NCBI RefSeq assembly: GCF_030848805.1
Contig: NC_092362.1
Span: forward strand, 8,370,439-8,434,438
Length of the DNA stretch: 64,000 nt
Direction: 5' to 3'
DNA from: Temnothorax longispinosus
Taxonomy: Eukaryota; Arthropoda; Insecta; Hymenoptera; Formicidae
The number at the start of each line of letters is the position of its first letter. The stretch's first letter is position 1. Below, one piece after another: positions 21,124 to 33,214 of this stretch. The position numbers and the translations under genes are program-made. The notes under the pieces were generated by a model that searched no databases, had not been told where the DNA came from, and worked only from the letters and a program-made list of their open reading frames with translations.

Positions 21124-22237
21124 GGTAATTATGCAGTATAGGGGAAGCACCTCCGATGACCTTGACCTTGACATATGTTGTCAAGGTCACCCTCCTGAGT
21201 GACCTTCAGAAGGTTTTAGCCGTCGCTCGCTATTCGTTAAAAAGTTATTAACAAAAAAAGTTTCGAAAATATAGCAGCTATTTTGAGTATTGGAAGGCAT
21301 AAATAACTAATATATACGTATGTGTACCCTGCTTTAAAAAAAATCACAACTTCTATAAAGCAGGACATACACACATGTGTGTGTGCCCTGCTTTAAAAAA
21401 AATCACAACTTCTATAAAGCAGGACATACACACATGTCCTGCTTTATAGAAGTTGTGATTTTTTTTAAAGCAGGGCACACACACATGTGTGTATGTCCTG
21501 CTTTATAGAAGTTGTGATTTTCTTTAAAGCAGGGCACACACACATGTGTGTATGTCCTGCTTTATAGAAGTTGTAATTTTTTTTAAAGCAGGGCACACAC
21601 ATGTGTGTATGTCCTGCTTTATAGAAGTTGTGATTTTCTTTAAAGCAGGGCACACACACGTATATATTAGTTTTTTATGCCTTCCAATACTCAAAATAGT
21701 TGCTATATTTTCCAAATTTTTTGTTAATAATTTGTTGTGTTAGTTATTCTATATAATTATCAATAATTTTATAAAGTATTATAATGTATATTTTATTCAT
21801 TGATTTTTTCAGTTATGGGATACATAATAGACATTGTTTCAAAAAAAGCGTCTATTCGTTCGTTAAAATCAAATGCTCGTTTGAACATGAATTCCGCTAA
21901 ATAATGGTTGAAGTGATATTCTCTTGTATATATACTTTTCAATATACCAACTATTCTCTACTTTAGATAACTTTTCTTTCAGTATACCAACAATTCACTG
22001 TTTTAAATAATTTTCCTTCGTTCATACATGGACCTATTTCTACATAAATATCAGTCATTTATGTCTATTAGTACTCAAAATAATTGCTATATTTTCGAAA
22101 CTTTTTTTGTTTATAACTTTTTAATGAAAAACGAGCGACGGCTAAAACCTTCTGAAGGTCACTCAGGAGGGTGACCTTGACAACATATGTCAAGGTCAAG
22201 GTCATCGGAGGTGCTTCCCCTATACTGCATAATTACC
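21124..22237. mobile_element. Non-autonomous TIR element with 8-bp target duplication
   Basis: TCTTTTTC flanks both ends (21116-21123 and 22238-22245). The terminal inverted repeats start GGTAATTATGCAGTATAGGG and extend about 180 bp, including ACCTCCGATGACCTTGACC. An 8-bp duplication points to hAT-like (or P/Merlin-like) mobilisation. The interior holds a minisatellite at about 21320-21665. In it, units with AAAGCAGGGCACACACACA and TATAGAAGTTGTGATTTT alternate in inverted order. No transposase is present. Confidence 0.7.
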
Positions 22238-22462
22238 TCTTTTTCTTAGCAACATTAGAAATGAAGGAAGACAATCGGCACAAGCATCTAAGCACCCGCC
22301 GACTTTCCCGAAAGAAAGGATGGGCAAGAAGGTATGTTATACACAATCATATATCTGTCTGAGGCGGAAAAATAATAGTAATGTACAAGAGGTATTTAAG
22401 AATAAAGACTTTGACTGTGTGATTTTCGACGAGAAACAATTCCATTCAGTACTGTATAATAG

Positions 22463-22603
22463 TGCATCCCGATAGAGTGGATAACGCAGAAGCGGAATGA
22501 GCAGATCACTAATCACGGGAGCGTTTCGACAAATTTTTTGAAAGGGGCGATCACAGAACAATCCTGTGATCTGATTCCGCGTGATCCGCTCTATCGGGAT
22601 GCA
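22463..22603. mobile_element. MITE, 141 bp
   Basis: It starts TGCATCCCGATAGAGTGG and ends CCGCTCTATCGGGATGCA. The arms pair over about 45 bp with mismatches. No target duplication is evident. Confidence 0.65.
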
Positions 22604-22887
22604 TCCAAAAATAACAATAATAACTGAATAAAAAAATTAAGTCTTCTAAAAGTTTATTTAATTTATTATTGTTGTTGTTTTACATTATTAAAAATAGAAA
22701 AGGATTGAAATGGTTGAAAACATTTTTGAAAACGTTTATTTCTTATCGGAAAATGTTAACTTTTAAATTACTTTAACTTCGCGAAAAAGAATGTAGAGTA
22801 AGTAAAAAAAAAGTATTTTAGAGGCCACAGTCTTTATTTCAAAGTGCCCTTTGTACATTTCTGATATACGTTATAACTTATAAAAAG

Positions 22888-23496
22888 TCGGACAGCAAAG
22901 CCGTAACAGTGTATTAATTTAGTATTAACAAACGTTTCGGTCAGTCATGTTCTGTGTTATACGTCAAAATATGAAAACTGATAACCAATACAAAACTTGT
23001 TCGCATTGTTCGCATAGCATATTAATAACAATATATTAAGACTTTTACCTCGTTTCGTCCGTATGGAAAAGTAAAATAATTAAATAGATCGATGTGAAGA
23101 TGTAAAATTCTACAATAGCCGTAAGACGCAAGCAATAAGACATAGGCAGTAAGAATTATTTAACCACAGTCGATTATTCTTAAACTGAAAAATCTCATTT
23201 GTCAGTAGCTGCTTATTTTTTACTACATACTCTTACGGTCATTGTAGACGAGCCTTTTTCTTTGTAGACAGTCATGAAAACTGTCACTCATACATGACGA
23301 GAATCGTGCTTTTACAGTTTTTTTACATAACTGTCTTAAAATTTTCATCTTTTGTATTGTTTATCGGTTAAAATATTTTGACGTACTACACTAAAGATGG
23401 TGTAATGACTGACCAAAACGTTTGTTAATAATAATTTAATTTAATTTAATACAATTAATGTAACGCAAACACTTTGTTACGGCTTTGCTGTCCAGC
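22888..23496. repeat. Fold-back repeat with GACAGCAAAGCCGTAACA ends
   Basis: GACAGCAAAGCCGTAACA and AACAAACGTTTCGGTCAG at the left are inverted at about 23405-23494. The interior is AT-rich with no gene. It abuts tandem 30-35 bp units (GACAATGTCCCGAAAGG) at 23540-23638. The same units recur inverted at about 29500-29690, on the other side of the Harbinger insertion. Confidence 0.5.
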
Positions 23497-24041
23497 TTTT
23501 GGTGGACATGCAAAGTCGCGAAGAAAAATGTGCCGAATTTTGAAAACTCGTATATAGTTCCGAAAAGTCAAAATCTTGAAATGAAACGTGACAATGTCCC
23601 GAAAGGTTATAATCTTGAAATAGAAGAAATGGGACAATGGGTGCGTTCGAAAATATATTTTTTGGTATTGGGAAAAAAAATAAGATTGGCAGCATTGAAA
23701 ATTCCCAGTCCCAGTGCTGCGTTTCGTTTCTCCCACTGGGACACTGGGATTGCTTTAGCAGATGAAGAACATATTGCTACTTATGTGAAAGGTAAAAATT
23801 GCTACTTAAGGTATAAAAGAGATAAATAAGTAGTTAATAAAGTATATAGTTATTATATGTAAAATGTATAGTTATTATATCGTAATTGAATACATAAAAT
23901 AGAATAAATTTATTCTAACCTTTTTTTAATATATTCCTCTTTCTCTCTTTTTCATAAATTATTTCTTTTTATATTTAAGCATAATTGTATAATATTTACA
24001 GAATACTTCTCTTGTTATTACTGTCAAACAAATATTAAAAA

Positions 24042-25881
24042 ATGAAATCTGTGCAATCCATGAAGAAACACAACCCTCGTAAATTGAAATTAATTGATGC
24101 AGAAACCAACATGGAATATGAAATACAAGTTAATGAAAAAGATTTTAATCGCGCTTTTAAAGGTACTATTTCAATTTAACTATTATATGTAACATATAAC
24201 TATATTTTAATAACATTTTAATATAATTTCTTTTCTTAATTATATAATGTAATTATATTATACACTTTTAAAAATATTAATATACATTATGTTATTTTTA
24301 TATAGATTTAAGATTTGCTAATGCTCTATTACAAACAGTCAAACTTCCACAAACATCCACATTTTCAAAGAAACATAGTTCGAGCACAATTGAGGAACCC
24401 AGTTGTTCGGGAACAAGTGCAAAAAATATAAACCTCATGATATCTGACGATTCAGATATTGAGATTAATGAAACAAATAATGATGTTTTAGACATTGAGA
24501 ATGACACAAATGTGTCAAATATAGGTATGTTTAAATTTCAATAACAGAAATTTAGCTTGATTTATTAAATATTTACTTTTTTATTTTTAGATTCAAATGA
24601 TAAGTGGACACATAACGCAACACTTTTGTTAATTTCGTCATATAAAGAAAACTCGCATATGTTGGGTAAAGGACCCCATAAGAAAATGTGGAATATAATT
24701 TCTCAACGCATGAAGGAGAAACAACTCAATTTTACTGCGACTCAATGTTATAATAAAATGGATACTTTGAAAAGGCGATACCGTCAAATTACAGACCACA
24801 ACGCTCAAAGTGGAAATGATAGGAAAGAGTGGATATATTTGGAGGTAGTAAACTTATAATAAAACTAGCTTTAACCATATAGATATATATACAGATTGAT
24901 ACAATTCAAAAAATATAAAAATATCTATCTATATATATATACATATATATACATGATATATACATATATATATATATATATACATAAATAATTTTTCATT
25001 TAAATCTGCATATAAGAGAATTTTTTCAATTATGTCGAGTTGAAGTTTATATTTTATTATCTTAACTTTAACATTTTCTCTTTTGGTTGCTTTAAGTACT
25101 GATTTAAATACAAATTACAAACATTATAAATATTTTACTTGGCATATAATAGATTTGTTATTTACTTATAAAAATTTTTTTACTTTTAAAGTACCCACCG
25201 CTTACCCGCTATATTATTAGCTTTCATATATTTTTTTAATTCTTTAATTTATAAAATCTCGGGAGAGAGAGAGAGAGAGAGAGACGTGTATATGCGCGTA
25301 GGTGCGTATGTTGCGTGCGTGGGTGGGGGGGGGGGGGCGTAAAACAAAAAAAGCCGCGACATTTTTATCCCTGAAAAACTTGCAACATTTTGGTACCAAT
25401 TTCGAGAGAATCGGCCCATAAATGTGGAAGTAGTTCGCGTACATACAGACAGACAGACAGACAACGTGACTTATATATACATATAGATATTCAAAATTAT
25501 AAAATATACAAATTTTTTAAGTTTAGTTATTAATAATAAGAATTTTGATAATTAAAATATATGTCATAACTTTTTTTCTTAAAATATATGTACATTTTAG
25601 CCATTAGACGAGATCTTTTTCGACAAACCTTGGATAAAACCCATATCTGTAGCGGGATCAAACATTCGAGAACCTGAAAGCTTATTCGATGACAGCGACA
25701 GTGACCCAACAAACAGTAAGTAGCTAAAAAATGAATATATTATTATCTTTTTACTGTTTTATTTAAGTTAATAACTAACAATATTTTTGTAGAAGAAAAG
25801 AAAATGTCATTACATGAAGAAAAAATATCTTATTTGAGGACATCACTGGAAGAAAAACGTTTAAGACGAGAAGAAACGTGA
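24042..25881 (+). CDS. Myb/SANT-like DNA-binding partner protein of Harbinger-1
   Basis: In Harbinger systems this protein binds subterminal DNA and brings the transposase to the ends. Five exons with canonical borders join in frame: 24042-24162, 24306-24524, 24591-24844, 25601-25715 and 25793-25881, giving 265 residues. Residues 1-40 are basic (MKSVQSMKKHNPRKLKL). An acidic/serine stretch follows (SDDSDIEINE). The helix-turn-helix part lies in exon 3: KWTHNATLLLISSYKENSHM, then KKMWNIISQRM and CYNKMDTLKRRYRQITD. This is the three-helix pattern with spaced Trp/aromatic residues of the Myb/SANT-like family. Exon 5 is a Glu/Lys/Arg helix ending at TGA. About 15 further codons stay open after that TGA, so a slightly longer ancestral protein is possible. 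Confidence 0.75.
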
Positions 25882-27382
25882 ACTTATAGAGCAGAAAAAT
25901 TAAAAATTTTGAAAGATTTGAAAAACATTTTTCAAACAAAAAAGTGATATAAGCATTTAATGAAGTCTTAACGTAGTGATTAACTTGTAATTTAAAGACA
26001 ATATTAAGTAACTACTTTGTATCTTAAGTCTTATATGTGTATACAAAGACTGTCTTTATATATATAAATACATTTAAGATTTGAGATACAAAACAGTTAT
26101 TATGTGTTACAAGAACATAAAACATTGTCTTGAAATTACAAGTTACACATTACACATTCAGCTAAGGATCTTAGGAATGCGGTATGCCTAAGTGTAATGC
26201 AAAGTACAAATTAAAACTATAAGTAAATTTCTACAAAACTATACATAAAAGAATATAAAAGTATTGCAAAGAAGTATATTAAAAACTAAATTTTACAAAT
26301 ATACATATATTTATGAGATAGGAATTAAACTTTAAATATTATCTTTTATTTAAACACATTATCTATTCATGTTGTGATATTAATAATTTAATTAATAATT
26401 ACTAATAGTATTGTGATAGATTACTACTAAATATAACTTAATTAATTATTCTTTTCATTACTTTTTATTATAAAAATGTATTTATTTAACAATAAGTTAA
26501 ACGATGTAGTTCTTATCTCTTATAAGTCAACACGTTCCTATTTATTATAAGTCAAAATATAATTTATTTTTTATTTACAAGATGTGTTGATCCTTTAGAA
26601 TACTATTGCTTATTAAACGTTCAAATTTTTTATTTGTTATTATTTTCGTAAATACAATAAAAAGTAATAAATATTAAGATGTCCATTTATATATTTTATT
26701 TCTTCATACAGTTTAGGGCCTGGAATTGCTGATTGAGCGGTAAGTCACTAAAACTAATAGTTTTATCGTATTGAAACTTTAAACGCGATTATCTCGAAAC
26801 CGCATTTTCAAAAACTGCTGCCACTATAGCTCAAAAAGTTGTTGATCGATCGGGCTGAAATTTGGGGAGGTTTTAGTCTATAACATTATCGAAAGGATAT
26901 ACCTACAGTTGTAAGGATATCGTGTAAATAAATTACTTTTTTGAGGTAAAAAGTGTCGAAAAAAATAGTCGAAAATTTGAATTTTTGATTAAAATGCCTA
27001 CCAAATTTTTAATTTTGCACTTTTTTATAATCTTATAGGTATATCCTTCGCCTAAACTTATAAGTAATCGAAAAATTTTTTGGTTTTTTGTTTCAGACCG
27101 CTACAAAAAACATGACGATGGCAGCCTTTTTCCACCTCGCGCAAATTGTGAAGCCTGTAACGCCGCCATTTTCTTTTGTGAAAAAAAAAAAAAATTTTTT
27201 TTAGTGCTTGACACCTATAATTAAAGTATGCCAAAAGTTGAAATTGATGCGATTATTTTATCACCTCTAAAAAAATTGTTCAAAAATCGCTTATTTTCGT
27301 GCTTCTACTTAGTTTTCTCCCCTTAAAGACTGCTATAAAAACTAATATACTTTATTACAAATATTTATATATATGTATACAA

Positions 27383-27454
<72 letters not shown>

Positions 27455-27481
27455 CACACTACATGTATATACAAAAGTTGA

Positions 27482-28884
27482 CTAATTTCTCTCTTCCAAA
27501 TTATTATTTGTAATTATTTCCATTAATCGATTTCTTTTTATATTTCCTTCTTGTTTTAGTTCATTTGTGATAGCCATTGGTTCCATTTCGTTTAGTATGT
27601 CATTCACAACAATAGGAATTTCGATAGCATCATTTTTCAATAAACAAATGTTGTGTAATATACAACAACTTAGTATATAATATGGAACTAAATCTGTCCT
27701 TGTCATTGGCAACTTATCCAATAAATAACGCCATCGTCCTTTCAGTAATCCGATTGCTCTTTCTATGATTACTCGGGCAGATGACAAACACTTATTAAAT
27801 TCCTTCTGTCTTCTGGTTAAATGGCCATTATCATAGAAAGGTACCATGACATTTTTTTGTATGGTATACGCTGCATCACCCAATAAGTGACTATCCTCAG
27901 GAAAAAATTCTGGAGTACAACATTGTTGTACTCCAGAATAAAGAAATACTCGCATGTCATGTACACAACCTGGCATTCCAGCAAAGACATGAATGAAAAA
28001 CAAATCATCTTTACAAATTACCTAGAAGAAAAATATTTTTATTAATAAACATTTCGCTGCTTCTAGATGTTGTTTATTTAATTTACATTTACATAGTTTG
28101 TAATATTTATTATATCTTAAATTAGGATATCTATAATAAACAAGAAAAATATACTTTTGCCTACTTGTAACTGTATGGAGAATATGCCTTTTCTGTTTAT
28201 ATAGCTATTAGCATCTCTTTTTGGTCGAGCAATGTTTATATGTGTCCCATCAATGACACCTAAAATTTTTGGAAATCCATACAATCTTTGCATATTTGTC
28301 CATATTGTTTGAGCTTCTCCATAAGTAGGCCATCTGATAAAAACATTTCGAAGACTATATAATGCTCGAACAACTCTTTTGACGCTAACCCATGCAGTTG
28401 ATCTGGCAACACCAAATCTTTCGCATATGGAGCGATAAGAATCTGGTGTTGCCAAAACATAAATAGCTATTAGTAGCTGTTTTGTTGCATTAATTTGCTC
28501 TCTTCCATGGAATGGAGGTAATTCTAATTTGGGTCCAATTAAATGCAACACAAAATAAAAAGTATTACGTTCCATCCTGTAACAAATAATATCACATATT
28601 ATATATATTAAATTAATAAAAACGTATATTTTATATTAATATATAATGATATTAAATAAAGTGACAATTTACCTAAAATGTGACTTAAACTCAATATTTG
28701 TATATCTTGTAACAATATTTTCCAAATAATCTGTTATTTTTGGTACTATTCTTCTTTCACCTCTATTATTATCTCTATTATCGAATAAAATATTTTGTAA
28801 TTCTTCATTATTATCATCACTGTCTGAAGAAGAGGAACTACTTGAAGATTCAAACATATTTTCGAGTAAAATATACTCTTCCAT
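27482..28884 (-). CDS. Harbinger-1 transposase (DDE, HARBI1-like)
   Basis: It would cut and join the element ends in the nucleus. Three exons (28884-28673, 28576-28165, 28021-27482) with GT-AG introns of 96 and 143 bp join in phase to 387 residues, near the 350-400 expected. Exon 1 has a serine/acidic run, then ITDYLENIVTRY. Exon 2 has the helix-turn-helix region (YRSICERFGVARSTAWVSVK) and the first catalytic Asp in GVIDGTHI. Exon 3 has PGCVHDMRVF, the second Asp in LLGDAAY, and the Glu in ARVIIERAIGLLKGRWR. All three acidic residues are present and no stop or frameshift was found. The start was chosen at the ATG of MEEYILLEN; an upstream frame runs into the TIR. Confidence 0.85.
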
Positions 28885-29059
28885 GATATCTAATTGCAAC
28901 AAGTAGGTTAAAATTTCAGCAGTCGAGCAGTCCCAGTGGGAGAAACGAAACGCAGCACTGGGACTGGGAATTTTCAATGCTGCCAATCTTATTTTTTTTC
29001 CCAATACCAAAAAATATATTTTCGAACGCACCCAATGTGTCGGAAAAAATTATAAACTA

Positions 29060-29198
29060 AATTGAATATATCAAGATAGCACCGTATCTCGAAATTTAAA
29101 AGAGAAAGAGTAGACAAAGTATTTCAGAATTGTCTCGACAATTTTGTCAGATATTTTTTAATGTATAATTCTTATACAATAAAAAAAAATAGAAAAAG

Positions 29199-29243
<45 letters not shown>

Positions 29244-29515
29244 CATAGCGTAACATATATGATATCTTAGATTGATATATATATATTCATATAGATAACA
29301 ATGTAAGATATATGTTACGCTGCACACACACACACACATTCCTTTTTCTTTTTCTTTTTATTGTAAGAACTGTAATGTATCGAAATGATATATAGCAACT
29401 GACTCGTAAAGTTTCAAAATTTGTGAAAAAAGTGTCGAAACAATTCTGAAATACTTTGTCTACTCTCTTTCTGTCTCTTTTGAATTTTGAGATGTCCACT
29501 TTGATCTATAATTTT
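29060..29515. repeat. Hairpin with GT/CA microsatellite
   Basis: AGAGTAGACAAAGTATTTCA at 29109 is mirrored by TGAAATACTTTGTCTACTCT at about 29447. The arms also contain ACATAGCGTAACATATATG and its inverse and (GT)n at 29199-29240. The 29500-29690 stretch is the array of GACATTGTC units. Confidence 0.55.
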
Positions 29516-29839
29516 ACCGGATACATTGTCTCATTGCTCATATTTCAAGATTATGACTTTTCGAGACGTTGTCTCATTTCAAAGATTTTGAGATTATGAC
29601 TTTTCGGGACATTGTCACGTATCTAAGATTTCGAGATTACGACCTTTCGGGACATTGTCGTAGTTTTCAATTTTCGTGATTTTGATTCTTTAATTACAAT
29701 AGGGAGAACAATTCTTTGACTATTTTTTAATATCGGACAATATTAAAAATTAACAAAATAAAGCTTTATATGTAAATAAAAAAAACATGTTTAATTTTTT
29801 AAACGTTAGTAGTAAGAAAGTAGTTAGTAAATTGTAAAA

Positions 29840-30290
29840 ATAATCTCAAAGGCTTCATCATGAGCTGGTTAATTGTAATAAGTACCAGATGCGTTCATCG
29901 TGAACTGGTTACTTAAATTTTCAGCGGCGTTCATCGTCAGCTGGCTACTACAATTTTCAGAGGCGTTAATCGTGATCTGTTTAATTGTAATAAGTAGACC
30001 GGATGCGTTCATCGTGAGCTGGTTACTTTCAGAGGCGTTTATCGTGAACTGTCTAATTGTAATAAGTACCAGATGCGTTTATCGTGAGCTGGTTACTTAA
30101 ATTGTCAGAGGCGTTTATCGTGAACTGGCTATTACAATTTTCAGAGGCGTTTATCGTGAGCTGTTTAATTGTAATAAGTACCAGATGCGTTCATCGTGAG
30201 CTGGCTATTACAATTTTCAGAGGCGTTTATCGTGAGCTGTTTAATTGTAATAAGTGCCAGATGCGTTCATCGTGAGCTGGTTACTTTAAT
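29840..30290. repeat. Minisatellite, 36-40 bp units
   Basis: About eleven units alternate between GCGTTCATCGTGAGCTGGTT plus ACTTAAATTTTCAGAG and GCGTTTATCGTGAGCTG plus TTTAATTGTAATAAGTACC. It lies upstream of the Mutator-like gene. Short frames in it are repeat artefacts. Confidence 0.75.
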
Positions 30291-30491
30291 TTCCGGAGAC
30301 GTTTTGGCTGTACTTAACTTTAGATATATTAATTGTTGTAGACATAATATTTCAACGTTTATGATAAGTTTGTAATAATGAAATAAATAAGCAAAGAATT
30401 GTTCTCGTATAAAATAATGTCGAGGTAATGTTTAAAAAATGCATTTCGATATTATATGTTTATTTATTTTTGCAGGCGGCAGGTGGCAAAG

Positions 30492-33038
30492 ATGAAGCAA
30501 TTGAAGCTGGAGAGAGATGCAGAGCTTACCAACGTAACTGAAAACGAGTCCATGGAATATGTCAAATCAGTGGAAACACTGTGCGACAAGATGGATTCGA
30601 ATATCAGTACCGAGGTAATGCAGTGCAAGGCTATGGAGCAAAATATACAAGGTATGTTTGTAGAAAAAGTTCCACATAGCGAGGATAATCTCGAAAATCT
30701 CGTTATTGATAATGAAGGCCTTATAGATGCAAATCGTATCCAAGAAAATCTGCCTGAAGGCCGTCGCATTGTCGACATATCTTTTATGTGGAACGAGATC
30801 CATAGAATTTTTGACAACCATGCGCGAGGAATCGAGTGCCAATTTAAAGATTGGAAACTTGTAAATTCTCGTCGTTGTGGGTTGCTGACGCAGTTGTTCT
30901 TCAAATGCCAAATGTGCAATTATGAAGACAACATATGGTCAGAACCCACAGAATCCGCAGAAAATGTAGATATTAATAATAGTGCAGTAGCCGCAACTAT
31001 AACAGTAGGGAGTGGTTATGCCCAACTGGAAGAGTTCTGTGCGGGTATAAATGTTCCTTGTATGTCTGAAAAGACGTACATAAAAAGTCGAGAAAATGGT
31101 CTCGATTATTTTGAAAAAACAGCCATGGAAAGTATGATAATGGCAGGCGAGCTTGAAAAGCAACTCGCCCTCGAGAAGAATGAAACTATAAATGGCATTC
31201 CATATATAACAGTTGTAGCGGATGGTAGTTGGATGAAAAGGTCGTACGGCCACGCTTACGATTCACTTTCCGGTGTTGGTGCCATACTTGGTCATCGCAC
31301 GAAGAAAGTCCTTTTTGTTGGTATCCGTAACAAATTTTGCACGGTGTGTGACATGGCGGAGCGAAAAGGTCTCGAGCCAAATAGGCACAAGTGCTACAAA
31401 AATTTTGACCGCAGGGCCAGCTCCACAAGTATGGAAAGCGACGCCATTGTAGAAGGCTTTAAATGTAGCCTTGAAATGCATGGATTAATATATAAAACGG
31501 TTATTGCCGATGGCGATAGCAGCGTATATCAGTCCATTAAGAATAACGCACCCTATTCCGAACAAATGGTAACTGTTAAAAAAATAGAATGCACGAATCA
31601 TTTGCTTCGCAATTTATGCAAGAAGCTAAGAGCCGTGGCAGAGACAGTTCAGCCAAAACAACGTAGAAAGCGTGGCTTTGTACAGCTACGAAATATTGTA
31701 AGAAGCGGTATTCCAAAAATACGGCAAGAAGTGCTGGATGCAGCCAAATCACGAAGAGAAGAAAAACAACCTTGCCATAAGCAAGGTGTGGAATTGCAGA
31801 AAGATATCTTGAACATTCCTAGTCACGTTTTTGGTGAGCATAAAAGATGTAAGGAACGTGGTCGTACATGCGAAGAAAACCGTAAGGGAACAAAAAATTG
31901 GGTGCCATATTTAAAAGTGCACGGTTTATATCAGAAAATTGAGAGTGCTATCATGTACTTGAGCGCTTATTCCGAAAGTTTGTTGTTAGAGTTAACAAAC
32001 AATCCTGCAGAGTTGTTTAATTTTATAATTTGCAAAGAAATAGGTGGAAAGCGCATTAATTGGGGCCTACGAGGTTCTTATAATACGAGAGTTGCGGGAG
32101 CTGTTGTGCAGTATAATACAAAACAAGTTCTTACGCAAGTGCACCAAAACGTGTGTGGAAATGTTCCTCCGATTGTCGAGAGTTTAGAAAAACGACGACA
32201 AAAAAAAGTGTCCATGACTCAAAATTATCGACAAATTCATGGCAAGCCCAAAAAATTTAAACAAGGGTCTGGAACAGATCGTTATTATGGCCCGCAATCA
32301 CAAAAGCCAGACCTTCCGGCTGACGTATACCAACAACTTGAGCAAAATCATAAGCAAAAGTTGTTGGACAACGCAGAAAACAGGGACAAAATTGAACAAG
32401 AGACAAGAGGCCAAAACGAATGTGAACTGTGGCAATTATTGAGACATGAAATGTTAACGGCATCCAACTTTGGAGCTGTCTGTCGCATGAAACCAGCAAC
32501 GTCTTGCGCAGCGATTATAAAAAGCATTTTGTATTCTTCGTTCATCGACAATGCAGCCACGAAATATGGTCGCGAGAACGAAAAAGTTGCCAGAAACGAG
32601 TTGGCTGTAAAACTAAACAAAAAGATCACACCATGCGGATTGTTCATTGATTATGAGAATCCGTTCTTGGGTGCTTCTCCGGATGGACTTATTGATGAAG
32701 ACGGTTTAGTAGAGATAAAATGTCCCTTGTCAGCTGAAAAGTTAACAGCTGATGTGGCTGTCAAAACAGTGTCTCAATTGAAGGCCATATTCGATAAAAA
32801 GAATGCAAATAAAATGAATCGAAATCATCGATTCTTTTATCAAATTCAAGGCCAGTTAAACATAACGCAGCGAGATTATTGCATTTTCGCCATATGGACA
32901 CCGGAAAGTATAAAAACATGGGAAGTGAAAAGAGACGATGTTTTTTGGAAAAATCAAATGCTGCCTTTCCTAACACGTTTCTATTATGAATGCATGCTTC
33001 CAGAAATTTTAATTTTAATTCATTTTTATTATGTCTAA
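30492..33038 (+). CDS. Mutator-like DDE transposase with C-terminal YqaJ-type nuclease domain
   Basis: An intact frame of 848 codons starts at the ATG giving MKQLKLERDAELTN. A TTTTTGCAG acceptor lies just before it, so an upstream exon is possible. The N-terminal two thirds match the Mutator-like transposase pattern of animal elements: FFKCQMCNY (~140), the first acidic residue in TVVADGSWMKRSYGHAYDS (~240), CTVCDMAERKG (~285), the second in VIADGDSSVYQSI (~338), CTNHLLRNLCKKLR, and NNPAELFN near 513. The C-terminal part has the hallmarks of the YqaJ/lambda-exonuclease fold: TASNFGAVCRM, GASPDGLI (~728), VEIKCP (~740) and FFYQIQGQLNIT. The D...ExK residues are in place, so both activities may be intact. 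Nuclease-fused Mutator-like proteins are known from insect and cnidarian elements. The element's TIRs were not identified. The last ~15 residues run into the adjacent AT-rich satellite. Confidence 0.8.
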   Translation: MKQLKLERDAELTNVTENESMEYVKSVETLCDKMDSNISTEVMQCKAMEQNIQGMFVEKVPHSEDNLENLVIDNEGLIDANRIQENLPEGRRIVDISFMWNEIHRIFDNHARGIECQFKDWKLVNSRRCGLLTQLFFKCQMCNYEDNIWSEPTESAENVDINNSAVAATITVGSGYAQLEEFCAGINVPCMSEKTYIKSRENGLDYFEKTAMESMIMAGELEKQLALEKNETINGIPYITVVADGSWMKRSYGHAYDSLSGVGAILGHRTKKVLFVGIRNKFCTVCDMAERKGLEPNRHKCYKNFDRRASSTSMESDAIVEGFKCSLEMHGLIYKTVIADGDSSVYQSIKNNAPYSEQMVTVKKIECTNHLLRNLCKKLRAVAETVQPKQRRKRGFVQLRNIVRSGIPKIRQEVLDAAKSRREEKQPCHKQGVELQKDILNIPSHVFGEHKRCKERGRTCEENRKGTKNWVPYLKVHGLYQKIESAIMYLSAYSESLLLELTNNPAELFNFIICKEIGGKRINWGLRGSYNTRVAGAVVQYNTKQVLTQVHQNVCGNVPPIVESLEKRRQKKVSMTQNYRQIHGKPKKFKQGSGTDRYYGPQSQKPDLPADVYQQLEQNHKQKLLDNAENRDKIEQETRGQNECELWQLLRHEMLTASNFGAVCRMKPATSCAAIIKSILYSSFIDNAATKYGRENEKVARNELAVKLNKKITPCGLFIDYENPFLGASPDGLIDEDGLVEIKCPLSAEKLTADVAVKTVSQLKAIFDKKNANKMNRNHRFFYQIQGQLNITQRDYCIFAIWTPESIKTWEVKRDDVFWKNQMLPFLTRFYYECMLPEILILIHFYYV

Positions 33039-33212
33039 ACATAATAAAAATGGGATGAATTAAAATTATGTGTACACATAATAAAAATTGGATGAATTAA
33101 AATTATGTCTGACATAAAAATAATTTCGCATTTTTATTATGTGTACACATAATTTTAATTCATTTTTATTATGTCTAGACATAATAAAAATTGGCTGAAT
33201 TAAAATTATGTG
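33004..33212. repeat. AT-rich palindromic satellite, left block
   Basis: Units such as TTATTATGTCTAGACATAATA and AATTAAAATTATGTGTACAC are themselves palindromes joined head to head. The block continues at 35407 after a Tc1 insertion. Confidence 0.7.
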
Positions 33213-33214
33213 TA

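Larger units (their letters stand above)
23639..29033. mobile_element. Harbinger-1: putatively autonomous PIF/Harbinger transposon
   Basis: The element is 5395 bp long. The terminal inverted repeats (23639-23742 and 28930-29033, starting GGGTGCGTTCGAAAATAT) are identical over 104 bp by eye. AAT flanks both ends as a 3-bp duplication. It carries the standard two genes: a Myb/SANT-like protein on plus (24042-25881) and a DDE transposase on minus (27482-28884), both with open spliced frames. The interior has AT-rich repeats, a GA/poly-G stretch at 25260-25340, a hairpin at about 25978-26165 and a CA microsatellite at 27386-27451. The segment at about 26715-27300 resembles a dispersed repeat. Identical TIRs and intact genes suggest recent activity. 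Confidence 0.85.

Noticed and set aside
31186..31481. Minus-strand Cys-rich ORFs inside the Mutator-like gene
   Set aside because: They are shadows of the intact 848-codon plus-strand frame.
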